Assembly (NCBI GenBank): GCA_039714395.1
Contig: JBDLJH010000011.1
Coordinates: forward strand, 1-64,000
DNA from: JAPHSX01 sp039714395
GTDB lineage: Bacteria; Pseudomonadota; Gammaproteobacteria; Thiohalomonadales; Thiohalomonadaceae
Reading direction: 5' to 3'
Length of the DNA: 64,000 nucleotides
Positions within the stretch are counted from its first letter, which is position 1, and every line of letters begins with the position of its first letter. Positions 52,677-61,568 of this stretch are shown in pieces. A model generated the notes under the pieces. That model made no database searches. It saw nothing but the letters and a program-made list of their open reading frames with translations, and was not told where the DNA came from. Position numbers and translations under genes: made by a program.

Positions 52677-53459
52677 ATGCGAATTGCAGTAGGTGTGGAA
52701 TACGACGGTAGTCGCTTCTCTGGTTGGCAGTACCAGGAGCAAGACGTGCGTACCGTGCAGGAGGAGGTAGAGAGGGCACTCTCCAGGGTGGCCAATCACC
52801 CGGTTCGGGTGTTCTGCGCCGGGCGCACGGATACAGGTGTGCATGCCACCGGACAGGTTATTCACTTCGATACTGACGCTGAACGCGATGAGCATGCCTG
52901 GGTATTTGGCTGTAACGCTAACCTGCCTAAGGATGTAGCGGTACTTTGGGCCAAACCGGTAACTGAAGAGTTTCATGCCCGTTTCTCTGCACAACGCCGG
53001 GCCTACCGGTATGTTATTTTTACCCGTCACGTTCGTCCCACCTTTCTCGCCCATCGTGTCACCTGGCACTATCGGGAACTGGATGTGGAACGTATGGCTG
53101 AGGCGGGAAAGGCGCTTCTTGGTGAGCACGACTTCTCTTCCTATCGCGCCGTTGCCTGTCAGGCGAAGAGTCCGATTCGAACCTTGCATAAGCTGGAGGT
53201 GAGCCGCCAGGGACCTTTTATCTTCATTGACGTGGAGGCCAATGGTTTTCTGCATCACATGGTGCGCAATATCGCCGGGGTGTTGATGACTATTGGTGAT
53301 GCTGAGCGGCCCGTCGAGTGGTGTAAAGAGGTGCTGGATGCAAGAGATCGTACGCTTGGTGGTGTTACCGCCCAGCCATACGGACTCTATTTGACTGAAG
53401 TGGGATATCCGGAGAAATTTGGGCTTCCTGCGCTTTCACACGTGCCGCCAGTTTGGTAA
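52677..53459 (+). CDS. truA: tRNA pseudouridine(38-40) synthase
   Basis: 260 residues, standard length. Catalytic Asp52 in AGRTDTGVHATG, YDGSRFSGWQ near the N-terminus, and NGFLHHMVRNIAGVL in the C-terminal half. Modifies U38-U40 of the anticodon arm. It starts 19 bp after the fimV hairpin and continues into trpF. Its position heading trpFBA is typical of Pseudomonas and relatives. Confidence 0.96.
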   Translation: MRIAVGVEYDGSRFSGWQYQEQDVRTVQEEVERALSRVANHPVRVFCAGRTDTGVHATGQVIHFDTDAERDEHAWVFGCNANLPKDVAVLWAKPVTEEFHARFSAQRRAYRYVIFTRHVRPTFLAHRVTWHYRELDVERMAEAGKALLGEHDFSSYRAVACQAKSPIRTLHKLEVSRQGPFIFIDVEANGFLHHMVRNIAGVLMTIGDAERPVEWCKEVLDARDRTLGGVTAQPYGLYLTEVGYPEKFGLPALSHVPPVW

Positions 53460-53472
53460 TCTGCCGAGTTCC

Positions 53473-54123
53473 ATGAACACGATAAGCCAGACACGCACGC
53501 GCACCAAGATTTGCGGTATAACGCGGCCTGAAGATGGGGTCTTCGCGGCCTCACGGGGGGCTGATGCCATTGGGCTGGTGTTCTATCCGCCCAGTCCCCG
53601 TTACGTGGCGACAGAGCAGGCGTGTGAGGTGATTGCGGCGTTGCCCCCCTTCGTGACAACGGTTGGCCTGTTTGTTGATGCCTCTGAGGCGGATGTAAGG
53701 GCCTTGTTAGATAAGGTGCCGCTGGATCTGTTGCAGTTCCACGGTAATGAGGAGGAGGCTTATTGTCGTAGTTTTGATCGCCCCTATTTTAAGGCGATAC
53801 GCATGGCAGAGGGAGTCGACCTGGCAGAGCAGGCGGCACGCTATGCCAGTGCCTCGGCACTGTTGCTCGATAGTTATCAATCCGGCGTCCCCGGTGGTAC
53901 CGGTCACGCCTTCGACTGGGCGCGCATCCCGGAAGGGCTGGATAAACCTATTATCCTGGCCGGTGGGCTGGGGCCTGAGAATGTTGATGAGGCGATCCGC
54001 TCGGTTCGCCCCTATGCGGTGGATGTCAGTAGCGGCGTTGAGGCTTCGAAAGGCATCAAAGATGCCGATAAAATTATCGCATTTATGCGAGGAGTAGAGA
54101 GAGCCGATGGCGAACGAAACTAA
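53473..54123 (+). CDS. trpF: phosphoribosylanthranilate isomerase
   Basis: 216 residues from the ATG at 53473 (an in-frame opening at 53419 lies within truA). TIM-barrel enzyme with KICGITRPEDG (general base Cys), GLVFYPPSPRYV, and LLQFHGNE, plus the phosphate-binding LAGGLGPENV. Separate from TrpC, unlike the E. coli fusion. It overlaps trpB by 17 bp, so they are translationally coupled. Confidence 0.96.
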   Translation: MNTISQTRTRTKICGITRPEDGVFAASRGADAIGLVFYPPSPRYVATEQACEVIAALPPFVTTVGLFVDASEADVRALLDKVPLDLLQFHGNEEEAYCRSFDRPYFKAIRMAEGVDLAEQAARYASASALLLDSYQSGVPGGTGHAFDWARIPEGLDKPIILAGGLGPENVDEAIRSVRPYAVDVSSGVEASKGIKDADKIIAFMRGVERADGERN

Positions 54124-55330
54124 GCGCTTTGAAGAGCTGTTGCAGCTGCCCGACGAGCGGGGTCACTTCGGACCCTATGGCGGGGTGTTTGCCGCCGAGA
54201 CCCTGATGGAGGCTATTGGCGAGCTACGCGAGGCCTACGATAAATACAAAGATGATGCGGACTTTCAGGCCGAGCTGGCCTACGAGCTGAAACACTTCGT
54301 TGGCCGGCCTTCGCCGGTCTACCATGCCAAGCGCTGGAGCGAGAAGCTCGGTGGGGCGCAGATCTGGCTCAAACGCGAAGACCTCAACCACACCGGTGCC
54401 CACAAGATTAACAATGCCGTGGGTCAGGCACTACTGGCCCGTCGTATGGGCAAGAAGCGCATCATCGCCGAGACCGGTGCCGGTCAGCATGGCGTCGCCA
54501 CTGCCACTGTCTGTGCCCGCTACGGCATGGAGTGTGTGGTCTATATGGGGGCCGAGGATATTGAGCGGCAGAAGATCAACGTCTTCCGCATGACCCTGCT
54601 CGGTGCCAGGGTGGTGCCGGTTACCTCCGGTTCCAAAACACTCAAAGACGCACTGAATGAAGCGATGCGTGATTGGGTCACCAATGTTGACGATACCTTT
54701 TACATCATCGGTACCGTGGCCGGACCTCACCCTTATCCGACGCTGGTTCGTGATTTTCAGGCGGTGATAGGTGAAGAGGCACGGGTGCAGATGGAGGAGG
54801 TGACCGGTAACCTGCCCGACGCACTGGTCGCCTGTATCGGCGGTGGCTCCAACGCGATGGGACTTTTTTATCCCTTCCTCGCAGATGAGGCGGTTGCCCT
54901 CTACGGCGTTGAGGGTGGTGGACACGGTATTGAAAGCGGCGAGCATGCCGCACCGCTCTGCGCTGGTAAGCCCGGTGTGTTGCACGGTAACCGTACCTAT
55001 CTGATGGAAGATGAGAATGGCCAAATCATTCATACCCACTCCATCTCTGCCGGTCTCGACTATCCAGGTGTGGGCCCCGAGCATGCCTGGCTTAAGGATG
55101 TAGGGCGAGCCAACTATGTGGCCGCTACTGATGATGAGGCACTGGCCGCCTTCCACGACCTGACCCGTACCGAGGGGATCATCCCGGCGCTGGAGTCGAG
55201 CCACGCCCTGGCTTATGCGGCCAAACTGGCCCCGACTATGGATAAGGATAAGACAATCCTGGTTAACCTCTCTGGCCGTGGCGACAAGGATATTCACACC
55301 GTCGCTGAAATCGAAGGTATCGAAGTATGA
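54107..55330 (+). CDS. trpB: tryptophan synthase beta chain
   Basis: 407 residues. PLP Lys in NHTGAHKINN (about residue 92), the catalytic Glu in AETGAGQHG, and the phosphate loop GGGSNAMG (about 244-251). Condenses indole with serine. Overlaps trpF by 17 bp and trpA by 4 bp (ATGA), so the three genes are one transcription unit. trpE, G, D and C are not in the window. Confidence 0.97.
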   Translation: MANETKRFEELLQLPDERGHFGPYGGVFAAETLMEAIGELREAYDKYKDDADFQAELAYELKHFVGRPSPVYHAKRWSEKLGGAQIWLKREDLNHTGAHKINNAVGQALLARRMGKKRIIAETGAGQHGVATATVCARYGMECVVYMGAEDIERQKINVFRMTLLGARVVPVTSGSKTLKDALNEAMRDWVTNVDDTFYIIGTVAGPHPYPTLVRDFQAVIGEEARVQMEEVTGNLPDALVACIGGGSNAMGLFYPFLADEAVALYGVEGGGHGIESGEHAAPLCAGKPGVLHGNRTYLMEDENGQIIHTHSISAGLDYPGVGPEHAWLKDVGRANYVAATDDEALAAFHDLTRTEGIIPALESSHALAYAAKLAPTMDKDKTILVNLSGRGDKDIHTVAEIEGIEV

Positions 55331-56136
55331 GTCGTATTGAACAACGTTTTGCCGAGCTGAAGACGGCGGGACGTACTGCGTTGATCCCCTTTATTACCGC
55401 AGGAGACCCCCAACCTGATATCACCGTGCCGACGATGCATGCAATGGTCGAGGGTGGTGCTGACCTGATCGAACTGGGCGTTCCCTTCTCCGATCCAATG
55501 GCCGATGGTCCGACAATTCAGTACGCCAGCGAACGCGCGCTGTTGCATAATGTTAGCCTGCATGATGTGCTGACGATGGTGCGCCAGTTCCGCGAAAAAG
55601 ATAGCGAGACCCCGGTGATCCTGATGGGCTATCTCAATCCGGTAGAGATCATGGGCTATAAGGCTTTTGCCGATGAGGCAGCACAGGCCGGTGTCGATGG
55701 CCTACTTACCGTCGATATGCCACCGGAAGAGGCGGATGAGTTGACCACCGCGCTGCGTGCCAGGCAGCTCGATCCCATCTTCCTGCTGGCACCGACCACC
55801 GAGAAACCTCGTGTTGAGCGTATCTGCCAACTGGCCAGCGGCTTCGTTTATTATGTCTCACTTAAGGGGATCACCGGTGCCGGACACCTTGATACCGATG
55901 AGGTGACGGCACGACTGGATGTGATTCGCGCTGCCACCGATTTGCCGGTAGGCGTCGGATTTGGTATCAAGGACGGAGAGACCGCCGCACGCGTGGCCGA
56001 CGTAGCCGATGCGGTGATTGTCGGCAGCGCCGTGGTTAACCGCATGGCGGAGCTGCAGGATGAAGCGGAGAAGATCCCGCTGACACTATCGAATTTTATG
56101 GGCGAGTTACGTAGCGCCATGGACAAGCGCTCCTGA
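55327..56136 (+). CDS. trpA: tryptophan synthase alpha chain
   Basis: 269 residues. Catalytic Glu in LIELGVPFSDPMADGPTIQ (about residue 49) and Asp in LTVDMPP (about residue 60-140 region), with phosphate loop GFGIKDGETAA. Cleaves indole-3-glycerol phosphate to indole, which is channelled to TrpB. The ATG overlaps the trpB stop by 4 bp. accD follows after 43 bp. Confidence 0.97.
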   Translation: MSRIEQRFAELKTAGRTALIPFITAGDPQPDITVPTMHAMVEGGADLIELGVPFSDPMADGPTIQYASERALLHNVSLHDVLTMVRQFREKDSETPVILMGYLNPVEIMGYKAFADEAAQAGVDGLLTVDMPPEEADELTTALRARQLDPIFLLAPTTEKPRVERICQLASGFVYYVSLKGITGAGHLDTDEVTARLDVIRAATDLPVGVGFGIKDGETAARVADVADAVIVGSAVVNRMAELQDEAEKIPLTLSNFMGELRSAMDKRS

Positions 56137-56179
56137 ACGGGGCGCGATGATCATTACCCAAATTGGGAGATAAAGAACA

Positions 56180-57046
56180 ATGAGCTGGTTACAGAAATTC
56201 CTGCCACAGATCAGTACCGAGGGAAGCAGTAAGAAGGCCGTGCCGGAAGGCTTGTGGGCCAAGTGCCCCGGCTGTAATGGCGTCCTCTATCGTGCCGAAC
56301 TGGAGCGCAATCTCGACGTCTGCCCCAAGTGCGGCCACCACATGCGCATCGGTGCGCGCCGCCGTCTTGAAGCCTTTCTCGATGCCGAGCCGCGTCAGGA
56401 GATTGGTGACGCTATCGTTCCGGTGGATCACCTCAAGTTCAAGGACAGTAAGAAATACAAGGACCGTATTATCGCGGCGCAGAAGGCAACCGACGAGACC
56501 GATGCGCTGATCGCCATGATGGGGCAGGTCAAAGGGGTACCGCTGGTCGCTACCGCCTTCGAGTTCCGCTTTATGGGTGGCTCCATGGGTTCAGTGGTCG
56601 GTGAGCGCTTTGTGCGTGCTGCCAATGCCAGTATTGAACACGGCATCCCGCTGATCTGTTTTTCCGCCTCGGGTGGTGCGCGCATGCAGGAGGCTCTGTT
56701 CTCTCTAATGCAGATGGCCAAGACCTCTGCAGTGCTGGCCACTATGCGTGAGAAGGGTATCCCCTTCATCTCGGTGATGACCGACCCGACGATGGGCGGT
56801 GTCTCTGCCTCGCTGGCAATGCTGGGCGATGTGAACATCGGTGAGCCTAACGCCCTGATCGGTTTTGCCGGTCCGCGGGTTATCGAGCAGACGGTGCGTG
56901 AGACTCTTCCCGAGGGGTTCCAGCGTAGTGAGTTCCTGCTTGAGAAGGGGGCTATCGACATGATCGTGGCACGCGGTGATATGCGTGATCGCATATCCAG
57001 TCTGCTCAGCATGATGACCAATCAGCCTGTACCCAGGTCGGCCTAG
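56180..57046 (+). CDS. accD: acetyl-CoA carboxylase carboxyltransferase subunit beta
   Basis: 288 residues. N-terminal four-Cys zinc ribbon, CPGCNGVLY and CPKCGHH (about residues 30-55), and a crotonase-fold carboxyltransferase with GGSMGSVVGE, CFSASGGARMQEAL and PTMGGVSAS. Works with AccA to make malonyl-CoA. GGGAGATAAAGAACA precedes the ATG. Followed by a moderate terminator-like hairpin, then folC. Confidence 0.97.
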   Translation: MSWLQKFLPQISTEGSSKKAVPEGLWAKCPGCNGVLYRAELERNLDVCPKCGHHMRIGARRRLEAFLDAEPRQEIGDAIVPVDHLKFKDSKKYKDRIIAAQKATDETDALIAMMGQVKGVPLVATAFEFRFMGGSMGSVVGERFVRAANASIEHGIPLICFSASGGARMQEALFSLMQMAKTSAVLATMREKGIPFISVMTDPTMGGVSASLAMLGDVNIGEPNALIGFAGPRVIEQTVRETLPEGFQRSEFLLEKGAIDMIVARGDMRDRISSLLSMMTNQPVPRSA

Positions 57047-57058
57047 TACTGATAGGTT

Positions 57059-57085
57059 ACCGGGCCGTCGTCCGGTGCCTTTTTC
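57059..57085 (+). terminator. terminator-like hairpin between accD and folC
   Basis: Stem ACCGGGC / GTCCGGT with one G-T pair, followed shortly by TGCC and five T residues, 13 bp after the accD stop. It is modest and may only reduce read-through to folC. Confidence 0.5.
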
Positions 57086-57096
57086 CTGACTAGTTT

Positions 57097-58368
57097 GTGC
57101 GATTCTCTACCCTAGACGAGTGGCTCTCCTGGCAGGAGGGGCTACACCCGGTTGGTATTGACCTGGGTCTTGAGCGTCCTGGCAGAGTGCTGGCGGCGAT
57201 GGGCTTGGGCGAGCCTGCACACATCGTGATCACCGTTGCCGGTACCAATGGTAAGGGTTCCAGTGTTGCCATGCTGGAATCTATTTTGCTTGCTGCCGGC
57301 TACCGTGTTGGCTGCTATACCTCACCCCATCTTCTTCACTATAACGAACGCATTCGCCTCAACGGCGAAGCGGTTAGCGATGAGTTGTTGTGCCAGAGTT
57401 TTGAGCGTATTGACCAGGCGCGTGGTGAGACCTCCCTCACCTACTTTGAGTTTGGCACTCTGGCCGCCTTTGATATTTTCGCCCGTGCCGGACTCGATGT
57501 GGCGGTGCTGGAGATTGGACTGGGTGGGCGGCTCGATGCGGCCAACCTGCTTGATGCTGATGTGGCATTGATCACCGCCATTGATGTGGATCACGCCGCC
57601 TGGCTGGGCAATGAGCGTGAAACTATCGCTATTGAGAAGGGCGGTATCATGCGTCATGCCCGCCCCGCTGTCTGCAGTGACTCTCAACCGCCTCAAAGTT
57701 TGATTGCTCTGGCCGAGCAGGTGGGAGCACCGTTATCCTTGTTGGGACGTGATTATCGTTATCTGGATGGGGGAGATGGCTGGCAGTGGTTGGGTGGTTT
57801 GAGTAAACGTGATGCATTACCACTACCGGCGCTTCAAGGTAAGGCACAATTACAGAATGCGGCAGGGGTGCTGATGGTGTTGCAGCAGCTGGCAGAGCGG
57901 TTACCGGTGGCACAACAACATCTTAAACAGGGCTTGCTGGCCGTGAGTCTGCCTGGGCGTTTTCAGATAATTCCGGGCGAGCCAACCATCATCCTGGATG
58001 TAGCTCACAACCCCCAGTCGGCGCAGGTGCTGGCTGATAACCTGCGGATGATACCAGTGGTGGGCAAGACCCATGCAGTGGTGGCCATGCTGGCGGATAA
58101 GGATCTATCTGCCACGTTGCAACACCTTAAGGGTGTCGTGGATGACTGGTACCCGGCAGGGCTTACGGTGCCACGCGGCGCCGATAGTGCTGTATTGCAA
58201 CAGGCCCTGTCAGATATCAGTGAGATAAGTAGTGTTAGCTATGGAACCGTGACGGAGGCGATTGTTGCGGCCCAGAGCAGGGCTGTGCCCGGTGATCGCA
58301 TTGTGATCTTCGGTTCATTTTATACGGTAGCCGAGGCGATGGCGCTTCCGTCGTCCGGCCTCTCGTGA
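57097..58368 (+). CDS. folC: bifunctional dihydrofolate/folylpolyglutamate synthase
   Basis: 423 residues from a GTG at 57097. Mur-ligase-like fold: ATP loop TVAGTNGKGSSVAMLE (about residues 46-61), YTSPHLLHYNERI, DVAVLEIGLGGRLDAANLLD, and the C-terminal DVAHNPQSA. Adds glutamate to folates and makes dihydrofolate. Standard place between accD and dedD. No strong ribosome site; the hairpin upstream lies within 12 bp of the start. Confidence 0.95.
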   Translation: MRFSTLDEWLSWQEGLHPVGIDLGLERPGRVLAAMGLGEPAHIVITVAGTNGKGSSVAMLESILLAAGYRVGCYTSPHLLHYNERIRLNGEAVSDELLCQSFERIDQARGETSLTYFEFGTLAAFDIFARAGLDVAVLEIGLGGRLDAANLLDADVALITAIDVDHAAWLGNERETIAIEKGGIMRHARPAVCSDSQPPQSLIALAEQVGAPLSLLGRDYRYLDGGDGWQWLGGLSKRDALPLPALQGKAQLQNAAGVLMVLQQLAERLPVAQQHLKQGLLAVSLPGRFQIIPGEPTIILDVAHNPQSAQVLADNLRMIPVVGKTHAVVAMLADKDLSATLQHLKGVVDDWYPAGLTVPRGADSAVLQQALSDISEISSVSYGTVTEAIVAAQSRAVPGDRIVIFGSFYTVAEAMALPSSGLS

Positions 58369-58448
58369 CACTAGTACTTCCTTGTACGTCGGCGCAGACC
58401 GTATAATGGCGTTTGAAGCAGGTGTTCCAATAATTTTGAGGTGTCTCG

Positions 58449-59021
58449 TTGAACGAACAGATTAAGCGGCGACTGGTTGGTGCTGTGGTGCTGGTTTCGC
58501 TGGCCGTGATCTTCATCCCTATGTTGCTCGATGGCGGTAATAACTCATCTATGCCGCGTTTTGGCAGCAATATTCCGCAACAACCCGAATTTGATTTTGA
58601 GCCGCTGGATATACCGTTGCAGCCGGTCACCCCGATTACTGCAGACAGGCCCCGCGTTATCGATAAGGTGGAGAAGCCTGCTCCCGCTGCCAGCAAACCT
58701 GCGCAAAGTAAGCCAACAGAGCCAGTAAAGTCTGTGCCCACGGCCGATATTAAAGAAGTCTCTAAGCCTGCAGCCACGGAAGCCCCGGTTACCTGGGTGG
58801 TGCAGGTGGGAAGCTTCAGTCAGTCGGGCAATGCCCTGACACTGCGTGATAAATTACGCAAAAATGGTTTTACTGCCTTCGTTGAGAAGTACCGTGATAA
58901 GGGCAAGAGTTCCTATAGGGTCAGGGTTGGTCCTGAGCTTAAACGGGAGAATGCCGAGAAGCAGTTGCAACGTATTAAAAGTAAGCTCCAGCTGAAGGGC
59001 ATTATTATGGGGCACTCTTGA
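58449..59021 (+). CDS. dedD: SPOR domain cell-division protein (DedD-like)
   Basis: 190 residues from a TTG at 58449, with GAGGTG upstream at suitable distance. Short cytoplasmic N-terminus (NEQIKRRLVGA), one TM helix (LVGAVVLVSLAVIFIPMLL, residues 9-27), a proline-rich periplasmic linker, and a C-terminal SPOR domain (about residues 113-186; WVVQVGSFSQSGNALTLRDK). SPOR domains bind denuded septal peptidoglycan. Between folC and cvpA as in other gammaproteobacteria. Confidence 0.92.
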   Translation: MNEQIKRRLVGAVVLVSLAVIFIPMLLDGGNNSSMPRFGSNIPQQPEFDFEPLDIPLQPVTPITADRPRVIDKVEKPAPAASKPAQSKPTEPVKSVPTADIKEVSKPAATEAPVTWVVQVGSFSQSGNALTLRDKLRKNGFTAFVEKYRDKGKSSYRVRVGPELKRENAEKQLQRIKSKLQLKGIIMGHS

Positions 59022-59115
59022 TGCAACTGAGCTTTGTCGTGAGGCACGGCTCTGGTAAGATCCGCTCCTTTCCCAATTTAGGCCCGCTGGCCGCAACCGA
59101 GTTACTAGTGAAAAT

Positions 59116-59604
59116 ATGAACTGGGTCGACTACTCCATACTTGCTATTGTTGCCGCCTCTGTATTGATTAGTCTGTGGCGTGGCTTTACTAAAGAGGCGT
59201 TCTCATTGGCGGGCTGGGTTATTGCCGCCTGGGTAGCCCTTACCTTTGCCGATAAACTGCAGGTGTTGCTCGAACCTCATATTCAGGTGCCCTCGCTACG
59301 GCTGATAGTGGCCTTTGCCATCCTTTTTATCGCCACCCTGTTCGTGGCCGGTTTTATCAACTATCTGGCGGTGCAGCTGATCAAGAAGACGGGTCTCTCC
59401 GGCACCGACCGCATGATCGGTATCTTTTTTGGTGTGGCTCGAGGCTGCGTGGTAGTAGCGGTGCTGGTGCTGGTGGGTGGCATGACACCTATGCCCCAGG
59501 ACCCCTGGTGGAACCAGTCGCAGCTGATGCACTATTTCCAGGATATGGCGATCTGGCTACGCCAGTTCCTCCCCGCTGATATCGCCAAGAGTATTCAATA
59601 CTAG
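59116..59604 (+). CDS. cvpA: CvpA family membrane protein
   Basis: 162 residues with four hydrophobic helices (first at residues 3-20; others near 30-48, 62-88 and 103-123). The family motif is DYSILAIVAASVLISLWRGF with conserved RGF, and later GTDRMIGIFFGVARG. Required for colicin V export in E. coli and linked to envelope homeostasis (known). It is immediately upstream of purF, as is usual. Confidence 0.94.
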   Translation: MNWVDYSILAIVAASVLISLWRGFTKEAFSLAGWVIAAWVALTFADKLQVLLEPHIQVPSLRLIVAFAILFIATLFVAGFINYLAVQLIKKTGLSGTDRMIGIFFGVARGCVVVAVLVLVGGMTPMPQDPWWNQSQLMHYFQDMAIWLRQFLPADIAKSIQY

Positions 59605-59646
59605 TCGGGTTGTTTGCAGCCTGATTAACACGAGGTAACTGAGAGC

Positions 59647-61161
59647 ATGTGCGGCATTATCGGTATCGTGGGCAAGGGCCCTGTCAATCAGGCGATCTAT
59701 GATGGTCTGACCGTATTGCAACACCGAGGCCAGGATGCCGCCGGGATCATAACTTGTGATGACAAGCGTCTCTATTTGCGCAAGGACAACGGCCTGGTAA
59801 GTGACGTGTTCCGTACCAGTCATATGCGGCGCCTGCAGGGCAATATGGGTATCGGTCACGTGCGCTACCCTACGGCTGGTTGCTCATCCTCTGCCGAGGC
59901 ACAGCCTTTTTACGTTAATTCCCCTTACGGCATAGCGCTGGCGCATAACGGCAACCTCACCAATGCCGATACGTTGATGGAAGATCTGTTCCGTGAAGAT
60001 CTGCGGCATATCAACACCAGTTCTGATTCAGAGATTCTGCTCAACGTTTTTGCTCATGAATTGCAGCGTCAGGGCAAGTATCGTGTTGATGAGAATGATA
60101 TTTTTGAGGCGGTTTCCCGTGTGCATGACCGCATTAAAGGTGGCTATGCGGTGGTCTCACTGCTAATTGGCTATGGCATTGTCGCCTTTCGCGATCCCAA
60201 CGGAATCCGTCCGCTGATCATTGGTAAGCGCAGTACCGATCAGGGTAATGAGTACATGGTGGCATCTGAGAGTGTTGCTATTAACTCCTTGGGCTTTGAG
60301 CGGGTGCGCGATGTGGAGCCGGGAGAGGTTGTCTTTATTGATATGGCGGGAAATTTCTACTCGCGCCAGTGCGCCAAGGATCCGGTGCACTCACCCTGTA
60401 TCTTCGAGTATGTCTATTTTGCCCGTCCCGATTCCATTATTGATGGTATTTCGGTCTATAAAGCGCGCCTGCGCATGGGTGAGACCCTGGCCAAGAAGAT
60501 TGAGCGGGTCTTCCCTGATCACGATATCGACGTGGTGATCCCGATTCCCGATACCAGCCGCACCTCAGCGATGCAGTTGGCTAATGAATTGAATATCCTC
60601 TATCGCGAGGGCTTTATTAAGAACCGCTATATTGGCCGTACCTTTATCATGCCCGGTCAGCAACAGCGAAAGAAGTCGGTACGCCAGAAGCTCAATCCCA
60701 TTGAGCTGGAGTTCCGCGGTAAGAATGTACTGCTGGTGGATGACTCTATCGTGCGAGGCACCACCTCACAGCAGATCATTCAAATGGCCCGTGATGCCGG
60801 TGCCAATAAGGTCTATTTCGCCTCTGCCGCGCCGCCGGTACGTCACCCCAACGTCTACGGTATTGATATGCCGAGCAAGGAGGAGTTGATTGGCCATGAT
60901 CGAAACGAAGAGCAGATCGCCGAGCTGATTGGGGCTGACCGTCTAATCTATCAGGATCTGGATGATCTGATTGAGGCGGTGCTCTACAAAAAGAGCAAAT
61001 TGGTGCGTCGCTTCGACACCTCTGTGTTTAACGGCGAATATGTCACGGGTGATATCGATGTTGCTTACCTACAAAGACTCGAAGACAAACGTAACGATAG
61101 TGCTAAATCGGATCGAGACAAGCGTGAGAGTAGTGTTATCGAGATGCACAACAGCGACTAA
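59647..61161 (+). CDS. purF: amidophosphoribosyltransferase
   Basis: 504 residues. Mature N-terminus begins with catalytic Cys after Met (MCGIIGIVG), a glutaminase domain with HVRYPTAG and NGNLTNA, and a phosphoribosyltransferase domain with VLLVDDSIVRGTT (about residues 362-374). Catalyses the first committed step of purine synthesis. The tail after residue 470 is charged. Followed directly by a short palindromic MITE-like copy. Confidence 0.97.
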   Translation: MCGIIGIVGKGPVNQAIYDGLTVLQHRGQDAAGIITCDDKRLYLRKDNGLVSDVFRTSHMRRLQGNMGIGHVRYPTAGCSSSAEAQPFYVNSPYGIALAHNGNLTNADTLMEDLFREDLRHINTSSDSEILLNVFAHELQRQGKYRVDENDIFEAVSRVHDRIKGGYAVVSLLIGYGIVAFRDPNGIRPLIIGKRSTDQGNEYMVASESVAINSLGFERVRDVEPGEVVFIDMAGNFYSRQCAKDPVHSPCIFEYVYFARPDSIIDGISVYKARLRMGETLAKKIERVFPDHDIDVVIPIPDTSRTSAMQLANELNILYREGFIKNRYIGRTFIMPGQQQRKKSVRQKLNPIELEFRGKNVLLVDDSIVRGTTSQQIIQMARDAGANKVYFASAAPPVRHPNVYGIDMPSKEELIGHDRNEEQIAELIGADRLIYQDLDDLIEAVLYKKSKLVRRFDTSVFNGEYVTGDIDVAYLQRLEDKRNDSAKSDRDKRESSVIEMHNSD

Positions 61162-61237
61162 AGGAGAACTCTATCAATTCATGAATGAGCATCTTGGGAT
61201 CCCAATCTGCAGCATTCAGAATTAACAGAGGCGCCCT
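61162..61237. repeat. internally deleted 76-bp copy of the MITE family
   Basis: Left arm (61162-61187, AGGAGAACTCTATCAATTCA) and right arm (61212-61237, ending TTAACAGAGGCGCCCT) are imperfect inverted repeats and resemble the ends of the element at 61351-61512. The middle has the palindrome TTGGGATCCCAA (61194-61205). It begins 1 bp after the purF stop and can form a hairpin. Confidence 0.55.
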
Positions 61238-61350
61238 GTTGACATCACCACGGTCATTACCTAGGGTATTGATACGCGCCGATTTGAAACTCAGCTTGCG
61301 GGCGCGAAAAAAATACAGCTAAAGCGAAGGCGAGAAGCCTGCTTTAGTAA

Positions 61351-61512
61351 AGGGTGTATCTAACCATTCATGAGCACACATCTTGAACGCTCATATTCGC
61401 GCTCTCCGCGTTGCAAATCTTCGTAATAGCTAGCTATTACGTGCAATTTGCGCCTTGATAGCACGAATCTGAACGCCCAATCTGTCGTACTCAGAATAAT
61501 TAGAGCCACCCT
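61351..61512. mobile_element. 162-bp MITE, same family as 4798-4955
   Basis: Imperfect terminal inverted repeats (61351-61377, AGGGTGTATCTAACCATTCA; 61487-61512, ending AATTAGAGCCACCCT). The reverse complement of 61409-61457 aligns to 4851-4900 of the first element, sharing TGCACGTAATAGC and AGCTATTACGAA. The core 61422-61441 is a perfect 20-bp palindrome, CGTAATAGCTAGCTATTACG. No clear target duplication, so it is probably an older insertion. Confidence 0.75.
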
Positions 61513-61568
61513 GAATGCTGAGCAGGTTTTTTTGTGCCCATGTGAAGGCCACTATATGAGGAAGGGTG

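Larger units (their letters stand above)
61162..61568. other. 407-bp purF-metZ intergenic region
   Basis: Contains, in order, the 76-bp MITE-like copy, a consensus -35 TTGACA (61239-61244) with only a poor -10 (TAGGGT, 17-bp spacing), a bulged 11-bp hairpin CTAAAGC...GCTTTAG (61319-61347), and the 162-bp MITE. No gene is seen. Confidence 0.6.

Noticed and set aside
61238..61568. SAM or other riboswitch upstream of metZ
   Set aside because: No SAM-I/SAM-II-like conserved core was seen; the structure here is explained by a MITE and one bulged hairpin.
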